Assembly: GCF_001663175.1 (NCBI RefSeq) | Contig: NZ_CP016033.1 | Location: forward strand, 1,488,001 to 1,552,000 | Direction of reading: 5' to 3' | Length of the DNA: 64,000 nucleotides | Source of the DNA: Erythrobacter neustonensis | GTDB taxonomy: Bacteria; Pseudomonadota; Alphaproteobacteria; Sphingomonadales; Sphingomonadaceae | Shown here: in pieces, positions 9,507-17,733 of the stretch | Position numbering within the stretch: position 1 is the first letter of the stretch | Layout: the number at the start of each line of letters is the position of its first letter | Made by a program: the position numbers and the translations under genes | The notes under the pieces: generated by a model | The model's database searches: none | What the model was told of the DNA's origin: nothing | Seen by the model: only the letters and a program-made list of their open reading frames with translations

Positions 9507-9709
9507 CATACCACGAGCAAAATTCAGGAAATCGGAGAGCCATCTCAGTCGAAGCGCCTTCGCTCGCCGGGCCACCGCACAGGCTTGTCTGGTGCGAGGT
9601 CGTTTGCTGATGGGAAGCAATATTTCCGCGAGCGGGGGCAAAGCCGCCGAGCGGCTTTCGGCATCGTGCTTCGGCCCCGCTTATGGCAGAAGTTGGGTGG
9701 AAAACGGAC

Positions 9710-10036
9710 CTAGGTCTTCTGGCTTTCAACCCACTGCCTGAAGACACCGATTACGGAAGACAGGTCAGTCGGACCGCACGCTGCTTTGAACCGAACCCCA
9801 TCGGCCTTTGCGGCCCACCAGCTACCGAGCTCGCGCCATTCATCCAAGTCTCTGGCAGGCTCACCATGCTTGGCTTCGAATGGGCGACCCTCTAGCGATG
9901 TCTCACGTAAGTCGATCTCTATCGTCCATCCCGGGTTGTCTAGGGTATCGATCTTGATGCCATAGGAGTGCTCCCAGTCATTGTTGCACTCTCGAACATA
10001 CCAGTTCGCAAGCCAGTCGAGGTCGTTGTTGTCCAT
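9710..10036 (-). CDS. Imm53-type immunity protein, orphan
   Basis: 108 aa. DWLANWYVRECNNDWEHSYG and IKIDTLDNPGWTIEIDL, followed by a predicted FRQWVES helix near the end, match the pattern of the Imm53 family of immunity proteins, which neutralise polymorphic toxins. No toxin gene with a delivery domain is visible within several kilobases on either side. The gene appears more AT-rich than its neighbours by eye, which suggests recent transfer. The 200 bases between its end and ligD hold no supported gene. Family resemblance is fairly strong; a role in toxin immunity here is inference. Confidence 0.75.
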   Translation of the reverse strand: MDNNDLDWLANWYVRECNNDWEHSYGIKIDTLDNPGWTIEIDLRETSLEGRPFEAKHGEPARDLDEWRELGSWWAAKADGVRFKAACGPTDLSSVIGVFRQWVESQKT

Positions 10037-10139
10037 ATCTTTCTATCTGACAGAACGCGGATGGCAGCAACGGGTTGAAACCGAACGGCAGCTCCTGTCC
10101 GCCAACGCCGCAAAGCAGACATACGCCCCAGCCTTCCGC

Positions 10140-10364
10140 TCAACCCTTGTGCCGGCGCTCCGTGCTTGGCGGGAACTTGGCGTGGAGCGCCTTTGCCCGC
10201 GTCGGGCGGTCCATCAATTCGCCGCCGCAATTGGGGCAAGCATCGTCGAGATCCTCGGCGCATTCGGCGCAGTAAGTGCACTCGAACGAGCAGATGAAGG
10301 CGCCGGGCGCTTCGGCGGGGAGGCCCGCGCCGCATATTTCGCAATCGGGGCGCATTTCGAGCAT
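10140..10364 (-). CDS. DUF1272 cysteine-rich protein
   Basis: 74 aa. Eight cysteines are arranged as C-x2-C (CEIC), C-x3-C-x2-C-x2-C (CSFECTYCAEC) and C-x2-C (CPNC), starting with MLEMRPDCEIC. This matches the DUF1272 family of small, probably zinc-binding proteins of unknown function. The Shine-Dalgarno AAGGGAG overlaps the stop codon of glmM, and only 12 bases separate the two genes, so it is likely co-transcribed with and coupled to glmM. Confidence 0.85.
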   Translation of the reverse strand: MLEMRPDCEICGAGLPAEAPGAFICSFECTYCAECAEDLDDACPNCGGELMDRPTRAKALHAKFPPSTERRHKG

Positions 10365-10376
10365 CGCGGCGCTCCC

Positions 10377-11714
10377 TTAAACCGCCGCGCGCACGGCTTC
10401 GCAGATGGTGTCGACCACCTGTTCGACCTGCGTCTTGTCGTCGCCTTCGGCCATCACGCGGATCAGCGGTTCGGTGCCCGAGGCGCGGATGACGAGGCGG
10501 CCCTTGCCCGCAAGCTGGCTTTCCGCCTCGGCGATCGCGGCCTTGACCTGCGCGTTCTCCAGCGGCTGCCCGCTTTCATAGCGCACGTTCTTGAGCAGCT
10601 GCGGCACGGGGTCGAAGACGTGGAGCAGCTCGCTTGCCGGCTTGCCGCTGCGCACCAAGCTGGCGAGCACGCGCAGCGCGGCGACCGTGCCGTCGCCGGT
10701 GGTGGCATGGTCGAGCAGGATCATGTGGCCCGATTGCTCGCCGCCGACATTGTATCCGCCCGCCTTCATCGCTTCCAAGACATAGCGGTCGCCCACCTTG
10801 GCGCGCACGAGATCGAGCCCGCGGCCTGCAAGATAGCGTTCGAGCCCGAGGTTGCTCATTACCGTCGCCACGATCCCGCCACCCTTCAGGCTTCCGCGAT
10901 CCTGCATCCGCCCGGCGATCAGCGCCATGATCTGGTCGCCATCGACCGCGCGCCCCTTTTCATCGACCACGATCAGCCGGTCGGCATCGCCGTCCAATGC
11001 AATGCCGATATCCGCGCCTTCCTCGACCACCTTGGCCTGCAGCGCGGCAATCGCGGTCGAGCCGACCCCGTCGTTGATGTTGATCCCGTTGGGGGTGACG
11101 CCCAGCGCGACGACCTCCGCGCCCAGTTCCCAAATTGCAGAGGGCGCCACCTGATAGGCCGCGCCATTGGCGCAATCGACCACGACCTTGAGGCCATCGA
11201 AGCGGATTTCGGACGATACCGAATCCTTGACCGCATGGATATAGCGCCCGCGCGCATCGTCGATCCGGCGCGCGCGGCCGATCTTTTCGGCCGGAACCAG
11301 CGGGATGTCGGATTCCATCAACCGCTCGATCTCGGCCTCGGCCGCGTCGGACAGCTTGAAGCCATCGGGGCCGAACAGCTTGATCCCGTTGTCGGCAAAA
11401 GGATTGTGGCTGGCGGAAATCATCACGCCCAGATCGGCGCGCATTTCGCGGGTGAGCAACGCGATTGCAGGGGTGGGCAGGGGCCCCGTCATGATCACGT
11501 CGATCCCGACGCTGGTGAAACCGGCCACCAGCGCGCTTTCCATCATGTAACCCGACAGGCGTGTGTCCTTGCCGATCACGACGCGGTGGCGGTGGCCGCC
11601 GCGCACGAAATGGCGGCCCGCGGCCTGCCCGACCTTCATCGCAGTCGCCGCGGTCATCACGCCGGCATTAGTGCGGCCCCTGATCCCGTCGGTTCCGAAC
11701 AGCTTACGTGCCAT
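10377..11714 (-). CDS. glmM: Phosphoglucosamine mutase
   Basis: 445 aa, full length. It starts [18 protein letters not shown], has the catalytic phosphoserine loop [17 protein letters not shown], the metal-binding DGDADR and the C-terminal phosphate-binding [15 protein letters not shown]. It converts glucosamine-6-phosphate to glucosamine-1-phosphate for UDP-GlcNAc, and so supplies peptidoglycan and lipid A synthesis. Followed in the same direction by the DUF1272 gene; divergent from the symporter gene. Confidence 0.97.
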   Translation of the reverse strand: MARKLFGTDGIRGRTNAGVMTAATAMKVGQAAGRHFVRGGHRHRVVIGKDTRLSGYMMESALVAGFTSVGIDVIMTGPLPTPAIALLTREMRADLGVMISASHNPFADNGIKLFGPDGFKLSDAAEAEIERLMESDIPLVPAEKIGRARRIDDARGRYIHAVKDSVSSEIRFDGLKVVVDCANGAAYQVAPSAIWELGAEVVALGVTPNGININDGVGSTAIAALQAKVVEEGADIGIALDGDADRLIVVDEKGRAVDGDQIMALIAGRMQDRGSLKGGGIVATVMSNLGLERYLAGRGLDLVRAKVGDRYVLEAMKAGGYNVGGEQSGHMILLDHATTGDGTVAALRVLASLVRSGKPASELLHVFDPVPQLLKNVRYESGQPLENAQVKAAIAEAESQLAGKGRLVIRASGTEPLIRVMAEGDDKTQVEQVVDTICEAVRAAV

Positions 11715-11811
11715 GAATTTCCTGCCTGTCCTGCTGGCTGTGTTGTCTCGCGCTTCTGGCGCGGTTATCGCGCAAAGGGAAGGGCGCTGCGCCCGCTTGA
11801 GGACACTTGCA

Positions 11812-13095
11812 TTGGAAGATCACGGCAAACCCGGCGCGGCCGGGCAGGGGAAATTCGCGCTGGTGTCGATCCGGCTGCCGGTCAAGCTGACCTTTGCCGC
11901 GCTGGTCGGCGGGCTGCTGGTGGGGATCGCGGCGGCGATGGCGGGCGCGCCGGTGCTGGTGGGCGAGATCGCCGCGCTGGTGGGCGGCTTGTGGCTGCGC
12001 GCGTTGCAGATGACGATCATCCCGCTGGTCGCAGCATTGCTTGTGCTGGGCCTCGTCCAGATGATCTTTGCCGCGCGGGTCGGCACGGTCGCCCGGCGGA
12101 TGATCGCGCTGATGGTGTTCGTGCAACTGGCGGGCGGGGCGTTCACCTCGATCGTGATGCCGCCGCTGCTGCGCGCCTTTCCAGTGCCCGCCGGAGCCGA
12201 AGCGTTTCTGGCGCAGACACCCGAGACCGTGGGCGAAGTGCCGCGCGTGCTCGATTTTCTTGCCAGCCTCGTCAGCCCCAACATCGTCGCCGCCGCAGCC
12301 GAAACCGCAATGCTGCCGCTGACACTGTTCTTCGTGATGTTCGCGGTCGCGATCACGCGGCTGCCGCAGGAACAAGGCGAGCGGCTGCTCGGCTTTTTCC
12401 ATGCGCTGGGCAATGCGATGCTGCTGATCATCGGGTGGGTGCTCGCCGCAGCGCCCGTCGGGGTGTTCGCTCTGGCCTACGGCGTGGGCGTGCAAAGCGG
12501 GGGCGGGGCCTTTGCCGCGCTCGGTCACTATGTGCTCAGCGTCAGCGCGATGGGCACCTTCATCTTCATGCTGGCCTATGCCATCGCGATCGCACTGGGC
12601 CGCACGGGCGGGCGGTTCGCCTCGGCGATGCTGCCTGCGCAGGCGGTGGCGTTGTCGACCCAGTCCTCGCTCGCCAGCCTGCCTGCGATGCTCGATTCCG
12701 CCGGCCGGCTGGGCCTACGCCCCTCGACCGCCGAATTCGTGTTGCCGCTGGCGGTGGTGATCTTCCGCGCGACCAGCGCGGCGATGAACCTTGCCGTGGT
12801 CTATTACATCGCCGCGCTGGCCGGGGTCGAAGTGCCGCTCACGGTCGCGATCGCGGGCATCCTGATCGCCAGCGTCATCAGCCTTTCCGCAGTCAGCCTG
12901 CCCGGATCGATCAGCTTCGTCGTCTCGATCGGGCCGATTGCGCTCGCCATGGGTGTGCCGGTCGAACCGCTGGCGCTGCTGGTCGCGGTCGAGATGCTGC
13001 CCGACCTGATGCGCACGCTGGGCAATGTCACGATGAACGTCGCGGTCACCAGCGCGGTCGACCGTTCGGCAGACGGTGCACACGACCCGACTTGA
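11812..13095 (+). CDS. Dicarboxylate/amino acid:cation symporter (DAACS family)
   Basis: 427 aa from the chosen start. The protein has about eight transmembrane segments plus re-entrant loops. [17 protein letters not shown], the serine-rich [13 protein letters not shown] and [16 protein letters not shown] match DAACS motifs (GltP/DctA-like). It probably imports an acidic amino acid or dicarboxylate with sodium or protons. The frame runs from 11563, but that overlaps glmM antisense. An ATG at 11713 shares its bases with the glmM start. TTG at 11812 has TGAGGA 8 bases upstream and leaves room for divergent promoters, so I prefer it; GTG at 11863 is the alternative. The substrate is not determined. 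Confidence 0.85.
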   Translation: MEDHGKPGAAGQGKFALVSIRLPVKLTFAALVGGLLVGIAAAMAGAPVLVGEIAALVGGLWLRALQMTIIPLVAALLVLGLVQMIFAARVGTVARRMIALMVFVQLAGGAFTSIVMPPLLRAFPVPAGAEAFLAQTPETVGEVPRVLDFLASLVSPNIVAAAAETAMLPLTLFFVMFAVAITRLPQEQGERLLGFFHALGNAMLLIIGWVLAAAPVGVFALAYGVGVQSGGGAFAALGHYVLSVSAMGTFIFMLAYAIAIALGRTGGRFASAMLPAQAVALSTQSSLASLPAMLDSAGRLGLRPSTAEFVLPLAVVIFRATSAAMNLAVVYYIAALAGVEVPLTVAIAGILIASVISLSAVSLPGSISFVVSIGPIALAMGVPVEPLALLVAVEMLPDLMRTLGNVTMNVAVTSAVDRSADGAHDPT

Positions 13096-13164
13096 AGAGT
13101 GAACAATTCGGCCGCATCTGCGTTACCGATACAAGACCATCAACCATCGACCTTGGAGAACACC

Positions 13165-13779
13165 ATGGCTTTCAAACTCGCCCCGCTGCCCTATCCCGAC
13201 ACCGCGCTCGAGCCCGCGATTTCGGCCGAAACCCTGTCGTATCACCACGGCAAGCATCATCAGACCTATGTCGACAAGACCAACGCCGCGATCGAAGGCA
13301 CCGATCACGCCGACAAGTCGCTGGAAGAGATCATTGCCGCTGCGCGCGGGAGCGACAAGGGCCTTTTCAACAACTCGGCACAGACCTGGAACCATGCGTT
13401 CTACTGGCATTCGATGGCACCCGAAACGACCGAGGCATCGGACGATCTGGCCGCCAAGATCGACGAGGCTTTCGGTTCGGTCGAAGACCTCAAGCAGAAG
13501 CTCAAGGATCGCGGCGCCGGCCACTTCGCATCGGGCTGGGTGTGGCTCGCTGAAAAGGGCGGCAAGCTGTCGATCGAGGAAACCCACGATGCCGACACGC
13601 TGGCGGATGGCGACTTCAATCCGCTGCTGCTGATCGACGTGTGGGAGCACGCCTATTATCTCGATCACCAGAACAAGCGCCCGGCCTATCTCGATGCGGT
13701 CGTCGAAAAGAAGCTCAACTGGGCCTTCGCATCCGAGAACCTCGCGCGCGGGACGGTGTGGACCTACGAAAACGCCTGA
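13165..13779 (+). CDS. sodB: Superoxide dismutase, Fe type
   Basis: 204 aa. Metal ligands are visible: YHHGKHHQTYVDK (His), NHAFYW (His) and DVWEHAYYLDHQ (Asp and His). AQTWNHAF carries the Gln position used by iron-type enzymes, and GAGHFASGWVWL lacks the Mn-type Gln. It dismutates superoxide in the cytoplasm. The ATG at 13165 has GGAGA 5 bases upstream; an in-frame ATG further up is unlikely. A strong terminator follows 14 bases after the stop. Confidence 0.95.
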   Translation: MAFKLAPLPYPDTALEPAISAETLSYHHGKHHQTYVDKTNAAIEGTDHADKSLEEIIAAARGSDKGLFNNSAQTWNHAFYWHSMAPETTEASDDLAAKIDEAFGSVEDLKQKLKDRGAGHFASGWVWLAEKGGKLSIEETHDADTLADGDFNPLLLIDVWEHAYYLDHQNKRPAYLDAVVEKKLNWAFASENLARGTVWTYENA

Positions 13780-13793
13780 TCCGGTGTGAAGAT

Positions 13794-13833
13794 AAAAAGG
13801 CCCGGGCAGGAGCGATCCTCCCCGGGCCTTTTT
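13794..13833. terminator. Strong bidirectional intrinsic terminator after sodB
   Basis: The arms AAAAAGGCCCGGG and CCCGGGCCTTTTT are perfectly complementary, with an inner AGGA/TCCT stem and a GCGA loop. The A run on one side and T run on the other let it work on both strands, ending sodB and the converging ecfG transcript. Confidence 0.92.
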
Positions 13834-13837
13834 CGTG

Positions 13838-14461
13838 TCATTGCCGCGTGGTGACGCCGTTACCGGTGGATACCGCGTCGAGTTCCTCGAGGATCGCGCG
13901 GTGCGCCACCGCATCGTCGGTCGAGCGGCGCGGGATGTTGCCGCTCGACAGCATCTCCGACAGCGCGGCGCGCGCGCGGCCCACGCGGCTCTTGATCGTG
14001 CCCACCGCGCAGCCGCAGATCGCGGCGGCTTCCTCGTAGGAAAATCCGCCCGCGCCCACCAAAAGCAGCGCCTCGCGCCGTTCGGCGGGCAATGTCAGCA
14101 GCGCACGGTGCAGATCGGAAAGGTGGATCGGTTCCTCCTGTCCGGCAGGCGCGGTCAGAATGCGTTCGGCCACGCCTTCGTCATACTCGCCGCGAAAGCG
14201 GTTGCGGCGCATGTCGGTGAGGTAGGCATTGCGCAGGATCACGAAGGTCCATGCGCGCATCGAGGTGCCCGGTTCGAACCGGTCCTGCGCGGCCCACGCC
14301 TTCAGCAGCGTTTCCTGCACCAGATCGTCGGCCAGATCGGGCCGTCCGCACAGCCCGCGCGCGAACGCACGCAGATGCGGAACGACGGTCGCAAGCTCGC
14401 GCTTGAAATCGGATTTTTCGGCAGCCGAGCGCCTGTCGCCAGAGGGGCGATCATCGCTCAT
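13838..14461 (-). CDS. ecfG: EcfG-type sigma factor of the general stress response
   Basis: 207 aa. Region 2 lies at about residues 22-85 (DLADDLVQETLLKAWAA, then DMRRNR). Region 4 lies at about residues 110-170 (LPAERREALLLVGAGGFSYE and CGCAVGTIKSRVGRAR). The type is inferred mainly from context: its ATG overlaps the stop of nepR by 4 bases, and phyR and an HWE kinase lie within 3 kb. EcfG directs RNA polymerase to GGAAC-N16/17-CGTT promoters; such a site lies upstream of nepR, which implies autoregulation. NepR would hold it inactive until phosphorylated PhyR takes NepR away. Confidence 0.93.
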   Translation of the reverse strand: MSDDRPSGDRRSAAEKSDFKRELATVVPHLRAFARGLCGRPDLADDLVQETLLKAWAAQDRFEPGTSMRAWTFVILRNAYLTDMRRNRFRGEYDEGVAERILTAPAGQEEPIHLSDLHRALLTLPAERREALLLVGAGGFSYEEAAAICGCAVGTIKSRVGRARAALSEMLSSGNIPRRSTDDAVAHRAILEELDAVSTGNGVTTRQ

Positions 14462-14673
14462 CGGCCGGGCGCCTTGCGATCATGCCGCTCCGCGTCGCGT
14501 CCCGGATCGATCTCGTCGAGCCTCTCGAGCAGATCCTTGAAGGCATCGGGCAGCGCCTCTTCGACCACCGAATCATACAACTGCTTCAACCCGTCGGCCC
14601 ATTCGGGCGCGCGGCGCGGCGCATCATCGCCGCTGCGCGCCTTCTTGCCTTCATGATCCTGATTGGAGGCCAT
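14458..14673 (-). CDS. nepR: NepR anti-sigma factor
   Basis: 71 aa. The core PEWADGLKQLYDSVVEEALP is the conserved NepR helix-linker-helix that wraps EcfG or the sigma-like domain of PhyR. The N-terminus is charged and disordered, as usual. I start at 14673 (MASNQDHEGKK); in-frame ATGs at 14712 and 14721 are possible. The stop overlaps the ecfG start by 4 bases, so the anti-sigma and sigma factors are translationally coupled. Confidence 0.9.
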   Translation of the reverse strand: MASNQDHEGKKARSGDDAPRRAPEWADGLKQLYDSVVEEALPDAFKDLLERLDEIDPGRDAERHDRKAPGR

Positions 14674-14772
14674 ATCTGGTGGTTGTCCCTGATCCCGTTG
14701 TCCCGGCTGCATCGTCGCCATCGAACCCGCCTGCCTGAAACCGCGGTATGCACGCCGCCGGATCACGCTCGT

Positions 14773-16611
14773 ATGCGGTGGGTTTGGACGAAATGGCAAC
14801 GATGCGCTACCACTTTGGTTCCGCATCAGACCTTGCCGGGTTGCTTTGCCTCCGGCCCGACAGGAATTTCCGCCATCGATCCGCTTCGACCCGGCCCCGA
14901 GACTGACCCAGCGGCTGCGGCGGCGCACTCCTCGTCATGGCGGGCGCGGCGCTGGCTGGTGCTGTTTCCGCGCGCGATCCCGCTGGCGATCTTCCTCGCG
15001 CTGGCCGCGATCACCGCTCTCAGCGTGTTCGCGATCGAAAGCAACGCACGCGCCAGCGAACGCGCACAGATGCGCGAATATGCGCAAGGTGTTGCCGCCG
15101 CGCTGGATCGCAGCGGGGGCGAATATATTTCCTACCTGCGCGCGGGCGCGGCGCTGTTTTCGAGCATGGGCGAGGTCAGCCCGGAAACGTTCGACAGCTT
15201 CGTGCGCGCGCTCAGGCTCGATACCGAATTGTCGGGCGCGGAAGGCATCGGCTGGGTGCCCGTGATAGAGGCGCGCGATCTGCCCGCATTTCTGGTGCGC
15301 ACGCGGATCGGCCAGCCTGCCTATCCGGCGATCACCCCGCAGCCTGCCGCGGGCAGCACCGGGCGGATCGCACCGGTGGCGATGTTCGCGCCGGTCACTG
15401 CGCTCAACCGCCGCGCGCTGGGCTACGACATGTATTCCGATCCCGCCCGCGCCGCCGCGATGGCCGAGGCCGAACTGACGCTGCGCCCCGCCGCCTCGGG
15501 GCGGATTACCTTGCTGCGGGAAACCAGCGGCACCGCGCCCGCCTTTGCGATCTACATGCCCGTTTTCCGGGGCGACGATGGCCGCGACCGACGGCTGGCC
15601 GGATTTGTCTATACCCCGTTCCGGGCGCGCGAATTTCTGGATTCGGCGATTGATCGCAACCGCCAGGGCCGCTTCGGCGTGCGCCTGTATGACGGCGAGA
15701 TCGCGCGCGATCATCTGCTGGTCGCGCACGCAATCGACGATCCGGCGCGCGAACGGGTGCAGCAGGCGGTGACGATCGCCGATCGGCAGTTGATGCTGGT
15801 GATCGAACACGCCGACCACCGCGTGTTGTCATCGCTGTCGATGGTGACGCTGATCTTCGGGCTGGCGCTGGCGAGCCTGCTGATGCTGCTGGCGCGGCTG
15901 TTGACGCAGCAGGCGTTCGAGGATCAGGCGCGGCTGGCATTCTTTGAGGAACAGCATTCGATCCGCAATTCGCTCACCCGCGAGCTCAATCATCGGGTCA
16001 AGAACACGCTGGCCAATGTCCTGTCGATTCTCGCGCTCACCCGGCGCCGGGCAAGCGGGCTCGACGACTTCGCCGATTCGCTCGAAGGGCGCATCCGCGC
16101 GCTCTCGGCGACGCACGATCTGCTGACCGTCACCGACTGGGGCATCACGCCGATCCGCGCGGTGATCGAGGCCGAGCTGAAGCATTTTCGTGAAATGTTC
16201 GGCGATTCGATCCTGCTCGACGGGCCGGCGCTCGAACTGGCGCCCAATGATGCGCTGTCCTTCGGGCTGGCGGTGCATGAACTTGCGACCAATGCGGCGA
16301 AATACGGCGCGCTCAGCGTGCCGGGTGGGCGCGTGACAATCCGCTGGCAGCGCGGCGAGGACCCCGCGTCCGACACCCCTTGGGCCGAAGTCGAATGGCA
16401 GGAATCGGGCGGGCCTGCGGTCGCGCCCCAGCGCCGTTGCGGCTTCGGGACCGAACTGATCGAGAAGGTGGTCGCGCACGAGTTGCGCCAGCCGGTCACG
16501 CTCGAATTCGCGCCGGCAGGTGTCCGCTGCGTGCTGAGAGTGCCCGTGCGCCGCCCGGCCGATTTCAGAATGCGCGAAAAAGAAGTCGACCGCCGCGTGC
16601 GCAAACCCTGA
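14773..16611 (+). CDS. CHASE-domain HWE-family sensor histidine kinase
   Basis: 612 aa from ATG at 14773. There is one transmembrane helix near residues 55-80 (LVLFPRAIPLAIFLALAAIT), an extracytoplasmic CHASE domain, and a second helix (MVTLIFGLALASLLMLLARL). The kinase core follows with the phospho-acceptor in LTRELNHRVKNTLANV, an N-box in LAVHELATNAAKYGAL and WQESGGP, the W-x-E signature of HWE kinases. Kinases of this type phosphorylate PhyR in other alphaproteobacteria, and this one is adjacent to nepR-ecfG and convergent with phyR. The ligand is unknown. The start is uncertain: the frame extends to 14482, and codons between 14773 and about 14900 overlap the EcfG promoter on the other strand. 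Confidence 0.85.
   Translation: MRWVWTKWQRCATTLVPHQTLPGCFASGPTGISAIDPLRPGPETDPAAAAAHSSSWRARRWLVLFPRAIPLAIFLALAAITALSVFAIESNARASERAQMREYAQGVAAALDRSGGEYISYLRAGAALFSSMGEVSPETFDSFVRALRLDTELSGAEGIGWVPVIEARDLPAFLVRTRIGQPAYPAITPQPAAGSTGRIAPVAMFAPVTALNRRALGYDMYSDPARAAAMAEAELTLRPAASGRITLLRETSGTAPAFAIYMPVFRGDDGRDRRLAGFVYTPFRAREFLDSAIDRNRQGRFGVRLYDGEIARDHLLVAHAIDDPARERVQQAVTIADRQLMLVIEHADHRVLSSLSMVTLIFGLALASLLMLLARLLTQQAFEDQARLAFFEEQHSIRNSLTRELNHRVKNTLANVLSILALTRRRASGLDDFADSLEGRIRALSATHDLLTVTDWGITPIRAVIEAELKHFREMFGDSILLDGPALELAPNDALSFGLAVHELATNAAKYGALSVPGGRVTIRWQRGEDPASDTPWAEVEWQESGGPAVAPQRRCGFGTELIEKVVAHELRQPVTLEFAPAGVRCVLRVPVRRPADFRMREKEVDRRVRKP
14798..14822 (-). promoter_or_regulatory. EcfG-type promoter of nepR-ecfG
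   Basis: On the minus strand the sequence reads GGAAC, 16 bases, CGTT, an exact match to the alphaproteobacterial EcfG consensus. It lies 125 bases before the nepR start used here, and points toward nepR-ecfG, as expected for autoregulation. It overlaps the uncertain N-terminus of the divergent histidine kinase. Confidence 0.82.
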
Positions 16612-16637
16612 CCGCGCGGCGGCGGGGGATGCGCCTG

Positions 16638-17426
16638 TCAGAGTGGGCGGGTGGAGCCGAAGAACAGCGCCTGGCTGATCGCGGCGCGCACGCTCGCCTC
16701 CTGAAACGGCTTGGTCACAAGATAGGTCGGTTCGGGCCTATCACCCGTCAGCAAGCGTTCGGGATAGGCGGTGATGAAGATCACCGGCATCGATCCAACC
16801 GCCAGAATGTCGTCGACCGCATCCAGACCCGACGAGCCATCGGCCAACTGGATATCGGCGAGCACCAGTCCGGGCATCGCCTCGCCGATTGCAGCGCGCG
16901 CCTGCGTGCGCGTTGCCGCAGTGCCGCTGACCGTGTGGCCGAGGCTGGTCACAAGGTCTTCGAGCTGCATCGCGATCAGCGGTTCGTCCTCGATGATCAG
17001 CACGCTGGTGGCCTGCTCGCGCTCGATTTCGGCGATTGCCTCGGCCACCAGTGTCCGGACCTCGTCGGGCGTCCGGCCGAGCACGGCAGCGGTTTCGGCG
17101 ACGGTGAAGTCCTCAAGCGTGGTAAGCAGCAGTGCCTGACGCGCGGGCGGGGTAATCGCGCCCAGCCGCGCCTGGGCACCGGCTTCGTGTTCGCTGGCCG
17201 GCGCCGCGTTGACGGTTTCGCGGTAGGCATCGGCCCAGACCGTGCCGAACGCGCGGTACAGTGGCACGCGGCCCCCGGTCAGGCTGGCCTGCAGATCGGC
17301 GTCGGTCATCACGCGTTCGAGCATCGCGCGCACCATCGCATCGCCTGCCGCCTGCGACCCGGTCAAGGCGCGGGCATAGCGGCGCAGGAAAGGCAGATGG
17401 GGGGCGATCTGGCTTGCAAGGGACAT
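16638..17426 (-). CDS. phyR: PhyR, anti-anti-sigma response regulator
   Basis: 262 aa. Residues 1-135 imitate an ECF sigma factor (LPFLRRYARALTGSQAAGD, then LGRTPDEVRTLVAEA). Residues about 140-262 are a receiver domain with acidic residues in LIIEDEPL, phospho-acceptor Asp191 in VLADIQLADG and the lysine in YLVTKPF. When phosphorylated, PhyR binds NepR through its sigma-like half and frees EcfG. It converges with the HWE kinase (26 bases apart). I see no exact EcfG promoter in front of it. Confidence 0.95.
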   Translation of the reverse strand: MSLASQIAPHLPFLRRYARALTGSQAAGDAMVRAMLERVMTDADLQASLTGGRVPLYRAFGTVWADAYRETVNAAPASEHEAGAQARLGAITPPARQALLLTTLEDFTVAETAAVLGRTPDEVRTLVAEAIAEIEREQATSVLIIEDEPLIAMQLEDLVTSLGHTVSGTAATRTQARAAIGEAMPGLVLADIQLADGSSGLDAVDDILAVGSMPVIFITAYPERLLTGDRPEPTYLVTKPFQEASVRAAISQALFFGSTRPL

Positions 17427-17566
17427 TGGTTGCCTTTCCGGTCGAATGCGATTCCACCGCCATAGCGGCTCCGTGCCGCGCCGTCGCGCCTATCCGACAG
17501 GCTGGCAATTTTGCGCAGCGCATCCTGCGTAGTAACCCTGGGCTGCAAAAAATCGGCGGATTGCCG

Positions 17567-17591
17567 GGAACCGTGCACAGTCCAAATCATT
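17567..17591 (+). promoter_or_regulatory. EcfG-like promoter for a candidate small RNA
   Basis: GGAAC at 17567-17571, 16 bases, then CATT at 17588-17591. This differs from the EcfG consensus CGTT at one base of the -10 element. It points away from phyR toward the hairpin at 17650 on the + strand, where there is no protein gene. Confidence 0.45.
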
Positions 17592-17597
17592 ATGCTT

Positions 17598-17685
17598 TTG
17601 TCACCGCCGAGACCCCCCTCCCGTCCAAGCGGCTGGTGATACGATCCCGAAAGGCCTCCGTTGTTCTGCAACGGAGGCCTTTTTT
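17598..17685 (+). ncRNA. Candidate small RNA next to phyR
   Basis: About 88 nt would lie between the EcfG-like promoter and a strong intrinsic terminator. The stretch has no open frame of note. It contains a pyrimidine-rich run CCCCCCTCCC (17613-17622), the kind of unpaired anti-Shine-Dalgarno patch used by many alphaproteobacterial small RNAs. It occupies the gap between phyR and the acetyltransferase-like gene, both of which are on the minus strand, so the terminator's T run on the + strand has no other obvious owner. An EcfG-dependent small RNA (GsrN) is known in Caulobacter; homology is not shown here. Confidence 0.5.
17650..17685 (+). terminator. Intrinsic terminator, + strand orientation
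   Basis: A perfect 14-bp stem (AAAGGCCTCCGTTG with its complement), a 5-base loop TTCTG, and a T run GGCCTTTTTTG on the + strand. On the minus strand the run after the stem is only three T, so it could end the gene stopping at 17734 but fits a + strand transcript better. Confidence 0.85.
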
Positions 17686-17733
17686 GTCATGCCTTGCCAC
17701 AGGTGCGGGCACGTTCTCCCGACACGGGCAGGA

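Noticed and set aside
11713..11811. ATG start for the symporter that shares bases with the glmM start
   Set aside because: It would leave no space for divergent promoters, and residues 1-33 do not look like the family; TTG at 11812 has a better ribosome binding site.
9981..13553. Open frame of 1190 codons on the + strand
   Set aside because: It runs antisense through DUF1272 and glmM and then out of frame through the symporter and sodB; the peptide is Arg/Ala/Gly-rich with no domain. It is a GC-rich shadow.
17427..17560. EcfG promoter for phyR
   Set aside because: Only GGAAT is found at a plausible place on the minus strand, with no CGTT at 16-17 bases.
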